A DNA stretch of 39,461 nt from assembly GCA_020060185.1 (NCBI GenBank), contig JAGVAS010000001.1, forward strand, positions 1-39,461, given 5' to 3'. Every line of letters starts with the position of its first letter. The first letter of the stretch is position 1. A program made the translations under genes and the position numbers. Under the pieces are notes generated by a model. The model saw only the letters and a list, made by a program, of their open reading frames with translations, was not told the DNA's origin and searched no databases. This DNA comes from Desulfovibrio sp. (GTDB lineage Bacteria; Bacillota; Dethiobacteria; DTU022; UBA8154). This document shows positions 32,566 to 39,461 of the stretch, one piece after another.

Positions 32566-33687
32566 TTAGAGAGTTGATATTTGCATTACTTGTTCGGGAA
32601 GCTCTTTTTCACTGTAAATTTCATCTATAACAATATCTATCTTATCCATAAGATTTAACTCATATTGTTTTAAAGGTTCAAAATCTTTTTTTGTGCATAA
32701 GATACGAACGCTGGGTCTTAAAGGAAACCCTACCGTGTTATGCACTACTACCCCTATCTCCCCGTTGCTTAATCCCACAAAAGTACCGATAGGATAGGCT
32801 GCAATATGCTGAAAGAATTTTTGTAAGACGTTAAGATCAAATAATTCTATTCCGGATTGCAGCAGTTCCAGAGCCTTATGAGCTGGTAAAGCTTTTCGAT
32901 AAGGACGATCCGCTACCAGAGCGTCATAAACATCTACAACGGCACAAATTCTGGAAAAAAGATGAATTTGTTCCCCCTTTAAGCCTTCGGGATAACCCTC
33001 ACCGTTCATACGTTCATGATGCTGCAGAACTATTAGAGCAGATGTCGGATTAATAAGGGACTGCATTTTAACCATATCGTAACCTAAAAGAGCATGTTTT
33101 TTTATCTCTGTAAATTCTTCCGGAGTAAGTTTCCCATTTTTGTTTAAAATATTGGCTGGAATTTTTACTTTTCCCAAATCATGAAGCAAGGAACCCAAAC
33201 CTATTTCTTGTAATTTTGATCGTGGAAATTCCAAGGAAATAGCAGTTGTAATGGCCATTACAGCAACATTAACAGAATGAGCGAAAGTATAGTTGTCAGA
33301 AGTTCTTATATCTGACAAATTTACGATAAGATTTTTGTTATTTAAAAGTTGATCAATTATATCATCGAGAATATTTTTTACACCTTTGTGAGTAAAAAGC
33401 AGCTTGGGGATAGACTTCTCAGGTTGCTTCTCCAGGTCGGAGAGAATATTTCTGATTAGATTGTTGGCTTTTTGCCTGGTTTCATCCAGGATAACATCCT
33501 CGATATCAATATCAGGGATGATGTTGTCAATGATATAAACGGCAGGTATATTTAATTTTTTCAAGTTATGGATATATTCTTTTTTAAGTTCTTTACCGGC
33601 ATTGAGAAGTAAAAAACCGGAAGAATCATATACCGGCCTTCCAATTTTCATTCCCGGTTCCAGAGCCCATACTGACACTTTTCTCAT
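32566..33687 (-). CDS. HD-GYP domain protein, probable cyclic-di-GMP phosphodiesterase
   Basis: A 373-residue cytosolic protein. The N-terminal 110 residues have no named sensor motif (KVSVWALEPGMKIGRPVYDS is a common start of this subfamily). The HD-GYP domain spans about 125-300: SVNVAVMAI, the metal motif LLHDLGKVKIP, HALLGYDM, the HHERMNGEGYPEGLKG motif that defines HD-GYP, and DVYDALVADRPYRKA. The C-terminal 60 residues carry GTFVGLSNGEIGVVV, typical of this group. It is expected to hydrolyse cyclic di-GMP. ATG 33687 is preferred to ATG 33702 because GGGGAG lies seven bases before it. Its 3' end abuts repeat copy A. Confidence 0.92.
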   Translation of the reverse strand: MRKVSVWALEPGMKIGRPVYDSSGFLLLNAGKELKKEYIHNLKKLNIPAVYIIDNIIPDIDIEDVILDETRQKANNLIRNILSDLEKQPEKSIPKLLFTHKGVKNILDDIIDQLLNNKNLIVNLSDIRTSDNYTFAHSVNVAVMAITTAISLEFPRSKLQEIGLGSLLHDLGKVKIPANILNKNGKLTPEEFTEIKKHALLGYDMVKMQSLINPTSALIVLQHHERMNGEGYPEGLKGEQIHLFSRICAVVDVYDALVADRPYRKALPAHKALELLQSGIELFDLNVLQKFFQHIAAYPIGTFVGLSNGEIGVVVHNTVGFPLRPSVRILCTKKDFEPLKQYELNLMDKIDIVIDEIYSEKELPEQVMQISTL

Positions 33688-33798
33688 CAACAATCTCCCC
33701 ATTTACTAGTTCGTTTACATTATTATAGTATACAAAATACCAGAAATTTTTCGCTGCAGGATTTAATGTAAGATGCCTGGTAAGGGCATAATAAAATT

Positions 33799-34983
33799 GT
33801 GGTTACTTTAACTGATCAAAAAGACAAATTAAGAATTGCAATCTTTACTGATAGTTATTTTCCATATATAAGTGGCGTCGTACGCTCCATAGAAATTTTA
33901 ACGGGTGAATTAGAAAACAGAGGTCATGAAGCCTTTATTTTTGCCCCGGATTATCCTCTAGCATCTAAGAAAGAAAAAGTATATCGCTATTTATCTTTGC
34001 CGGCACCTACCCAGCCAGGCTTTTACCTGCCCATTCCTATTTCCCCCCGCTTGCCTGCTTTAGTGCAAAACCTTAAGATAGATCTTATACATGTCCATAC
34101 TCCTTTTCTTTTAGGTTCGCTGGGTTATTTAACATCAAAACTTTTAAACTTGCCCCTGGTTTTTACTTATCATACCTTATATCATTGCTACTCGCATTAC
34201 CTCCCCTTAGGAAAAAATATCAGCTCCACAATGATAAAGCACTGGAACAAGCGTTTCTGTAACAGATGCGATCTAATTATCGCTCCTTCGTTATTTGTCA
34301 AGAAACTTATAGAAAGAAGCGGCATTTCCAGTCCTGTAGATGTCATTCCCACGGGCCTGCAGACCACTTATTATTCTAATAACCATGAACAGCAATGGTT
34401 AAGAAATAAATTCAAGTTAAGAGTAGAAGAAAAGATTTTATTATACGTAGGCCGTTTGGGCAAGGAAAAAAACATATCTTTTTTATTGGATGCCCTGGAA
34501 CGCATTACAAAAAATTTTCCTTATGTCAGGCTAGTGATCGTAGGAACAGGTCCGGAAGAATCAAACTTGAAATTACTCTGCCGTCAAAAGCAACTTAACC
34601 AGTATGTCATCTTTGCCGGGAAGGTTGATGACCGGGAACTTTTAAAATGTTACGCCGGAGCAGATATTTTTACTTTTGCCTCCCAAACAGAAACACAAGG
34701 ACTGGTAATCGGCGAAGCCAAAGCATCAGGTTTGCCGGTCGTAAGTCTATTTTCACCCTGTCTATCAGAAATTATTTTTAATGGTAAGGATGGGTTCCTT
34801 GTACATAATTTACAGGATTTTACCGATAAATTAACATACATGCTCGAGAATGAAGATATTATTAAAGAAATGGGAAAAAGAGGTAAAATAAATGCGATAA
34901 GGTTTTCATCCCACCTTTTAGTTAAGAAAATGCTAACTTCATATTATAAAGTTATCCAGGCAAAGTCTGGTAATCTGTCGTAG
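33799..34983 (+). CDS. Glycosyltransferase, GT4 family
   Basis: A 394-residue GT-B glycosyltransferase like those that add glucose to diacylglycerol or phosphatidylinositol-type acceptors. It has the acceptor-domain start RIAIFTDSYFPYISGVVRS, HVHTPFLLGSLG, FTYHTLYHCYSHYLP, the donor-domain start LLYVGRLGKEKNISFLLDAL and the nucleotide-sugar motif FTFASQTETQGLVIGEAKAS (EX7E type). In Firmicutes this subgroup mostly makes membrane glycolipids. GTG 33799 is the likely start, with a weak ribosome binding site. It converges on gltX with three bases between the stops. Confidence 0.88.
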   Translation: MVTLTDQKDKLRIAIFTDSYFPYISGVVRSIEILTGELENRGHEAFIFAPDYPLASKKEKVYRYLSLPAPTQPGFYLPIPISPRLPALVQNLKIDLIHVHTPFLLGSLGYLTSKLLNLPLVFTYHTLYHCYSHYLPLGKNISSTMIKHWNKRFCNRCDLIIAPSLFVKKLIERSGISSPVDVIPTGLQTTYYSNNHEQQWLRNKFKLRVEEKILLYVGRLGKEKNISFLLDALERITKNFPYVRLVIVGTGPEESNLKLLCRQKQLNQYVIFAGKVDDRELLKCYAGADIFTFASQTETQGLVIGEAKASGLPVVSLFSPCLSEIIFNGKDGFLVHNLQDFTDKLTYMLENEDIIKEMGKRGKINAIRFSSHLLVKKMLTSYYKVIQAKSGNLS

Positions 34984-34986
34984 AGA

Positions 34987-36462
34987 TTACGCAAGTTCAA
35001 ATAGTTCTTTGGCCCTTTTAAATCTTTCCAGGACTTTTTCTCGTCCCAGAACGGAAATTATATCAAATAGTTCAGGCCCCATGGTACGGCCGGTAACAGC
35101 CAGCCTGGTAGGAGGATTAATCTGTGCTAAAGGAACATTTAACCTTTCGCTTAACTTTTCCAACTCTTCCTTTATCTGTGAAGCCTGGAAAGGTTCTACT
35201 ATTTCCAGGGTTTTAGCAATCTCGTTTAATATATCACCGGCATTTTTTTTACGAAAGTGTTTTTCTACTCCTTTTTCATCATAAGTAAAATCATCCTGGA
35301 AGAAATAATTAGAAGCTTCAACCACTTCGTGAAGAGTTTTGACTCTATCCCTCACAAGATCCACAACTTTTTCCATAATTTTATTTAAATAATCTTCCTT
35401 GTAAGAATCTATTATTTTACTTAATTTATCGTTATCTTTAAAAAAAGGTAAAGCTCTTTGGACAATTATTTTCAGTTCCATCGTTCTTAAATAATGACCA
35501 TTAAGCCAGATTAATTTTTTAAGATCATATATGGCAGGATTTTTGCTTACCTTTTCCAGTGAAAAAGAATCAATTATCTCATTAATACTCATTATTTCCC
35601 TGTCTTCACCTGGAGACCAACCCAAAAGAGCCAGGTAATTTATCAAAGCTTCCGGTAATATCCCCATTTCTCTATATTCCTGTACCGACGTTGCCCCATG
35701 CCTTTTACTTAGTTTGCTGTGATCCGGAGCGAGGATCATCGGCACATGAGCATAAAGAGGTATTTTATACCCCAGTTGCCGGGCAATGATCTGTTGACGG
35801 GGAGTATTGGAAAGATGTTCTTCCGCCCTGATAACATGGGTAATTTCCATTTTAAAATCATCGATAACTGAAGCAAAATTATAAGTCGGTAAACCGTCAG
35901 ACTTCATGATGATAAAATCATCAAAAATTTTATTTTCAAAAACTACTGATCCCCTGATAAGATCTTCAACGACTGTTTCACCTTCTTCCGGTACCAGAAG
36001 CCGGATCACAAAGCTGTGGTTAGCTTTTTTTTCTTCTTTTTCTTCAAAAGATAAATATCGGCATTTCCCACTATAACGTGGAGGTTGCCCTTGAAGGCGT
36101 TTTTTTTCCTTTTCTGCCAGCAGTTCTTCTGCAGTACAGAAACAGTAATATGCTTTTCCTTCGTTTACAAGATTTTGCGCTTCATTTCTGTATATATCCA
36201 GGCGCTCCGATTGAAGATAAGGTCCATACTTCCCTCCCATTTCAGGACCTTCGTCCCAATCCAGTCCTAACCATTTCAAGGAAGTAATAATAGAATTTAA
36301 AAACTCCGGAGAGGATCGATGCTTGTCCGTATCATCGATTCTTAGAATCATTTTTCCTCCCCTGTTTCTGGCAAAAAGCCAGTTAAAAAGCGCTGTCCTT
36401 GCTCCACCAATGTGTAATTCCCCGGTAGGGCTGGGAGCAAATCTTACCCTTATATTTACCAT
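34987..36462 (-). CDS. gltX: Glutamyl-tRNA synthetase
   Basis: This class I synthetase charges tRNA-Glu (and, in bacteria without GlnRS, tRNA-Gln) with glutamate. The 491-residue product has FAPSPTGELHIGG (8-20, HIGH equivalent), RIDDTD, the zinc-knuckle cysteines Cys107, Cys109 and Cys134, and the KMSKS equivalent KLSKR (250-254). The C-terminal anticodon-binding half is complete (EELSERLNV-type helix, LAVTGRTMGPELFDIISVLG near the end). The start is ATG 36462. GluRS feeds the same glutamate pool as the proline and glutamine enzymes in this window, but no operon link is seen. Confidence 0.97.
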   Translation of the reverse strand: MVNIRVRFAPSPTGELHIGGARTALFNWLFARNRGGKMILRIDDTDKHRSSPEFLNSIITSLKWLGLDWDEGPEMGGKYGPYLQSERLDIYRNEAQNLVNEGKAYYCFCTAEELLAEKEKKRLQGQPPRYSGKCRYLSFEEKEEKKANHSFVIRLLVPEEGETVVEDLIRGSVVFENKIFDDFIIMKSDGLPTYNFASVIDDFKMEITHVIRAEEHLSNTPRQQIIARQLGYKIPLYAHVPMILAPDHSKLSKRHGATSVQEYREMGILPEALINYLALLGWSPGEDREIMSINEIIDSFSLEKVSKNPAIYDLKKLIWLNGHYLRTMELKIIVQRALPFFKDNDKLSKIIDSYKEDYLNKIMEKVVDLVRDRVKTLHEVVEASNYFFQDDFTYDEKGVEKHFRKKNAGDILNEIAKTLEIVEPFQASQIKEELEKLSERLNVPLAQINPPTRLAVTGRTMGPELFDIISVLGREKVLERFKRAKELFELA

Positions 36463-36529
36463 CTAACTTAACACCCCATCTTTGTTCCTTTTAAATATTT
36501 ATTTCTTTTTTTTCCAGCAAAATCCTTCA

Positions 36530-37453
36530 TTATTTTAAATCTTGTATTTCTTCTGCCTTAAGAATCATTGGTTTTAATGCGGAAAGGATTTTAGCAGTAT
36601 GTTCAACGTATTCCTGGTAGATATTTTTCATTTCTTCATTTTCTGTTTCCAGGGCAAAGCTCTCCAGTTGAGCATTAATCTTTTCTAAGTTTATGATTAA
36701 CTCCTTTTCCCTGGTGGACTGTGGCCTGGGCTGTTTGTCATCATAAAGATCCACATACAGCTTTCCATTGGTGTCAAGCTGGGCCAGGGAAACAGCTTTA
36801 GGATCTTCCACACCCATCTCGTAAAGCTTATCCTTGAGCCAATTTTCACTATATCCCCTATGATGCAGATTTCTTTGCATTATCTTTCCGTTTAGTACAA
36901 CTACAGAAGGAAAGCCCTGTTGCTGAACTACCATCTTTAAATCTTCCGGGGTAATACTTTGTTTTTGGCTTTTTTTGATTACACTTATTTCCCCTTTTGG
37001 TTCAAGGACAGCGAATTCTACATCTTCCAGGAGCGCAACCCCTTTTAAACGTAACGCTGACATCAAGTCATCAAAATTCAGCTTCGCCCTGAAGAGGTTC
37101 TTTTCCCGGATCTTACCATTCTTAATAAGCACCAGGGGCCCACCGACTAATATGCGCCTGACATTGGGAAGCCTTATTCCTGCTAAATTTAAGGAAATTG
37201 AAAGAAAAGCCCATAAGCCCATATTTAGAAGGCTGGAACCAAAATGAACCTGGCTGTCTACCAGGGCCGCGGCAGCAATGCTGCCGATAGTAATAGCTAC
37301 TACAAAGTCTATGGTTGTAATCTCTCCGAGTTCTACCGGGCCCATTAACCTGACTACAATTAAAAGAAAGATAAAGGCAATAATGCCCCGTAATAGAAAT
37401 CCAAGGATATGTAATTCCGGTGTACTTAAAAATATTTGTTCCCAAAACGCCAT
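36530..37453 (-). CDS. YetF-like DUF421 membrane protein
   Basis: A 307-residue protein with three N-terminal transmembrane helices (about 15-35, 45-65, 70-92). A cytoplasmic YetF domain (DUF421) follows: LVGGPLVLIKNGKIREKNLF, DDLMSALRLKGVALLEDVEF and VLNGKIMQRNLHHRGYSENW. The last 60 residues are a likely coiled coil. YetF proteins occur in spore formers and have been linked to spore membranes, but their biochemical role is unknown. It starts at ATG 37453, behind GGAGGAGGTG. A terminator hairpin lies only 30 bases upstream of the start, so it needs either read-through or a promoter inside the leader. Confidence 0.88.
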   Translation of the reverse strand: MAFWEQIFLSTPELHILGFLLRGIIAFIFLLIVVRLMGPVELGEITTIDFVVAITIGSIAAAALVDSQVHFGSSLLNMGLWAFLSISLNLAGIRLPNVRRILVGGPLVLIKNGKIREKNLFRAKLNFDDLMSALRLKGVALLEDVEFAVLEPKGEISVIKKSQKQSITPEDLKMVVQQQGFPSVVVLNGKIMQRNLHHRGYSENWLKDKLYEMGVEDPKAVSLAQLDTNGKLYVDLYDDKQPRPQSTREKELIINLEKINAQLESFALETENEEMKNIYQEYVEHTAKILSALKPMILKAEEIQDLK

Positions 37454-37483
37454 AAGAATACACCTCCTCCAAAGCTGTAAAAT

Positions 37484-37510
37484 AAAAAAACCTCTCTTAT
37501 GAGAGGTTTT
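37484..37510 (-). terminator. Terminator between the VanW gene and the YetF-like gene
   Basis: Minus-strand AACCTCTC-ATAA-GAGAGGTT followed by a run of T residues. It ends the VanW transcript or acts as an attenuator for the YetF-like gene, whose start is about 30 bases further on. Confidence 0.8.
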
Positions 37511-37625
37511 CCTTAATTATCGGGCTTTATACTTTGGTTCCTGTGCTTCTATTTCCTTAATTCTTCTCTTCAAAACCCTTCTATAATAGTGTTGGATCAG
37601 TCTGCAAACTCGCCCTTTAGAATAA

Positions 37626-38969
37626 TCAGCTGTCCGGAAGGACTCCTACAGCATAAATTTCCGGAGTAGGAGCATAATAATTTTTCCCCAGGTGCTCCCG
37701 GTACACTTCTTTTCCATTTTCATAAAAGATGCGTATTGTTTCTGCTGTATATCCCGGTTTGCCCTCTTGTATTAAATTACGGTAAGAAGAAGGTTGATCT
37801 TTTATTTCCTGGTAATGGACAGGTGGTTCTATGATTTGTAAACTTTGTGTAATGATTTTTACTTTTCTTATTTTGGAGGGATCGCCAAAAAAGGTGGCTT
37901 TTAATTCGTTATTAAGTACCTGCATATGAATTAAAATGTAGAAAGATGTATTGTTCTTGAATTTTAAATCCCTGTAATTAAAGGCTACGGTAGCATCATA
38001 TCCCGGAGGAAGATATCCTACAGGAAGTCCATGATTGTGACGTTCCTCAATACCCAGCCCTGCCCTTAATGCAGCATTATATATCGTAGAGGATACCTGG
38101 CAGATACCGCCTCCCAGCCCCATTACGAGACGATCATTAACTATAACGGGTGCTTCTTTATAACCGTTTTCCAGGCTGGCCTCACCGACAATTTGATTAA
38201 ATGAAAATATTTCTTCCGGTGTAAGAAGAATATTATCCAGTTTTTTAGCAGCGAGAGTTATGTTATGAGACCTGTTTATCGCAGCGGGATCGAAATATGT
38301 ACTGGCCGTCGCTATTTCACCTATTATCCCGCTGTCCAGGATGCGGGAAATCGTCATTTCCGGATACAGGTATTCCATCTCCATTTGAATTGTCAAAGGA
38401 AAAGAGGGCCAATAATATAGTTCCTCTATTACTTTGTCGAGCATTTGTTCAAATTTTAAATTCTTTCCTTTTCTCTGAGGTCTAAATTTTAACATTCCTT
38501 GTTCTGCATAGACCAGCGCATCCTGCGGAGGCACATATCTCTCTTCCTTGACTGGTGCTAAAACAGAAAAGAATTTTTCCTTTTCCACTGCAAAATATCC
38601 CGGTATCTTCCACCTCCCGCGATAAATTCTGAATTTTTCCCCATAATTAAACGGGGTATTCAGGCGGATTATCTCCTCCATAATCTTCTCTTTTTGAAGT
38701 GCTATTCCTATTTCCTCCAGAGTAAAGTTTAAAGGTATATCTTCACCGGAAATATAAAAATTTATTTCTTCATTTCCCAGATCGTCATTAATTTTTTCCA
38801 GAAGTGTTTCTATATCCTTATAAGTTTTACCGCCTACATAGTTTTGTCCGATATAAATCCCCAGTGGAGCCCTTTTCTTGAAGTATATATTTTCGCCCAT
38901 AACCAGTAAAGAAGCGATTAAAAATAATGCTAACAGGACTTTTATTAATTTTGACTTGATTATTGTCAT
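37626..38969 (-). CDS. VanW-family protein with peptidoglycan-binding-like N-terminus (YoaR type)
   Basis: A 447-residue protein with one N-terminal membrane anchor or signal (about 8-25: VLLALFLIASLLVMG). Next comes a region of about 180 residues resembling the putative peptidoglycan-binding repeats of YoaR (LGIYIGQNYVGGKTYKDIET). The VanW domain occupies about 220-360, with ITLAAKKLDNILLTPEEIFS, FNQIVGEA, the signature GGGICQVSSTIYNAALRAGL and HNHGLPVGYLPPGYDATVAF. A short tail ends with a YTAETIRIFYENGKEV G5-like segment. It probably acts at the cell surface. VanW is associated with some vancomycin clusters, but no resistance genes are present and no resistance is implied. It starts at ATG 38969. 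Confidence 0.9.
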   Translation of the reverse strand: MTIIKSKLIKVLLALFLIASLLVMGENIYFKKRAPLGIYIGQNYVGGKTYKDIETLLEKINDDLGNEEINFYISGEDIPLNFTLEEIGIALQKEKIMEEIIRLNTPFNYGEKFRIYRGRWKIPGYFAVEKEKFFSVLAPVKEERYVPPQDALVYAEQGMLKFRPQRKGKNLKFEQMLDKVIEELYYWPSFPLTIQMEMEYLYPEMTISRILDSGIIGEIATASTYFDPAAINRSHNITLAAKKLDNILLTPEEIFSFNQIVGEASLENGYKEAPVIVNDRLVMGLGGGICQVSSTIYNAALRAGLGIEERHNHGLPVGYLPPGYDATVAFNYRDLKFKNNTSFYILIHMQVLNNELKATFFGDPSKIRKVKIITQSLQIIEPPVHYQEIKDQPSSYRNLIQEGKPGYTAETIRIFYENGKEVYREHLGKNYYAPTPEIYAVGVLPDS

Positions 38970-39036
38970 GGTACCACCATTTTTATAAAATAATACACCA
39001 TATGTTTATGTAGAGGTGCAAATAACTATGCATAAA

Positions 39037-39066
39037 AATACCTGTGAGAAAGGTCCCACAGGTATT
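39037..39066. other. Stem-loop upstream of repeat copy D
   Basis: AATACCTGTG (39037-39046) and CACAGGTATT (39057-39066) form a perfect 10-bp stem with a 10-base loop. It lies between the VanW gene start and repeat D and could be a terminator for either strand. Confidence 0.55.
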
Positions 39067-39079
39067 GTATTTATCTGTA

Positions 39080-39345
39080 TCAACAATGGATGAAAATGCT
39101 CGTTTTAAAACTCGTGTTATGTCCCGCAAAGGTGGCGCAAGGTTGTGGCGAGCGACATGTGCAGCGCAGCGTACAGGTTCAGCGATGCGAAGGCTGAAGG
39201 CGGTCCTGCTGGCATGGAAGCCAGCAGCCGGGAGGTGAGTTAGGATGCGAACTCTCTCGGGAAGGCCAGCCGTAAGACTGAGCTGAAACGTAGAGCTTTC
39301 AGAGCGGAACTCGGAGCTCCGCCTCAGCAAAAGCTGCTCCATTTC
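39080..39345 (+). ncRNA. Structured repeat / candidate ncRNA, copy D (HEARO/omega-RNA-like)
   Basis: It begins CAACAATGGATGAAAATG like the others. It then has its own linker and the conserved body: GGCGAGCGACATGTGCAGCG (39147-39166), a perfect hairpin CTGCTGGC-ATGGAA-GCCAGCAG (39206-39227) at the place where copy A has AGTTGAC/GTCAACT, the shared CGGGAAGG (39258-39265), and the 3' end CGCCTCAGCAAAAGCTGC (39320-39337), matching CGCCACCAGCAAACGCTGC in copy A. Stems keep their position while sequences differ, which suggests a conserved RNA structure. The open frame through it is not believed. Confidence 0.55.
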
Positions 39346-39461
39346 CATATTAACCGCCACGACCCTACGGGTCACAAAGATGGATGAAAATGACCGGGTT
39401 TAGATCTCCTGATTGTTCGATAGACGAAGCGTTTTGCTGTTGGCGGAGCGACTTGTGCAGC
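39346..39461 (+). ncRNA. Structured repeat / candidate ncRNA, copy C (cut by window end)
   Basis: This copy follows copy D directly. It has AACCGCCACGACCC, the hairpin GACCC-TAC-GGGTC (39361-39373), ATGGATGAAAAT, ACCGGGTTTAGATC and then the start of the second module: GCGTTTTGCTGTTGGCGG, with the core GGCGGAGCGACTTGTGCAGC ending at the last base of the window. It is nearly identical to copy A over that core, so at least this copy must continue past the window. Confidence 0.6.

Noticed and set aside
32344-32577. 77-residue ORF in repeat copy A
   Set aside because: It is arginine/threonine-rich, crosses all the RNA stems and has no counterpart frame in copy C; most likely non-coding.
39044-39238. 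64-residue ORF in repeat copy D
   Set aside because: It lies across the structured RNA and the adjacent stem-loop; no ribosome binding site.

Overview
The window looks like a chromosomal segment of a low-GC, Gram-positive anaerobe of the class Clostridia. The evidence is gene content and order: a mutS-mutL-miaA-hfq block followed by an aluminium-resistance-type PLP enzyme and a GSI-alpha glutamine synthetase, a leucine T-box in front of leuA, a LexA gene with a Gram-positive-type operator, a CotJC-like manganese catalase, a YlqG/YlqH-like pair, and frequent TTG/GTG starts behind strong AGGAGG-type ribosome binding sites. No rRNA or tRNA gene and no CRISPR array was seen.

Layout. 1-2000: insertion-sequence debris (the C-terminal end of a probable ISKra4-type transposase) and a complete DDE transposase whose ribosome binding site is folded into a hairpin. 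2043-7200: a proC, proB, homocitrate/Re-citrate-synthase-like, aconitase-like large and small subunit run. It reads as amino-acid carbon metabolism: 2-oxoacid elongation or citrate formation next to two of the three proline enzymes, with proA absent. 7260-10975: a phasin-like protein, a UbiB/AarF kinase-like protein, a small membrane protein, an MBL-fold hydrolase and a zinc-ribbon protein. 11111-22077: miaB, a mini-ORF between heptad repeats, a Fur-family regulator, mutS, mutL, miaA, hfq, the PLP enzyme and glnA, all on the plus strand. 22080-25441 is on the minus strand: lexA, leuA with its T-box leader, and a Mn catalase.

25442-27900 is a degraded accessory patch. It holds a repeat copy, an unknown lysine-rich protein, a 5'-truncated pRiA4b ORF-3-like gene, a 51-aa ORF and a small gene broken by a stop codon. 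27920-30782 (minus) holds a holin-like protein, FlhB-C-like and FliK-like proteins, a cyclophilin-fold protein and a soluble chemoreceptor. 30919-39000 holds a CapA-like lipoprotein, an HD-GYP protein, a GT4 glycosyltransferase, gltX, a YetF-like protein and a VanW protein.

The most unusual content is a family of structured intergenic repeats, present in four copies (about 25580-25664, 32246-32565, 39080-39345, and 39346 to the window end). All share an ATGGATGAAAAT start. Three of them share a second module with a GTGCAGC core, seen in full in two copies. They look like a dispersed structured RNA of the HEARO / IscB omega-RNA kind, but no IscB gene is in the window and the family assignment is not verified.
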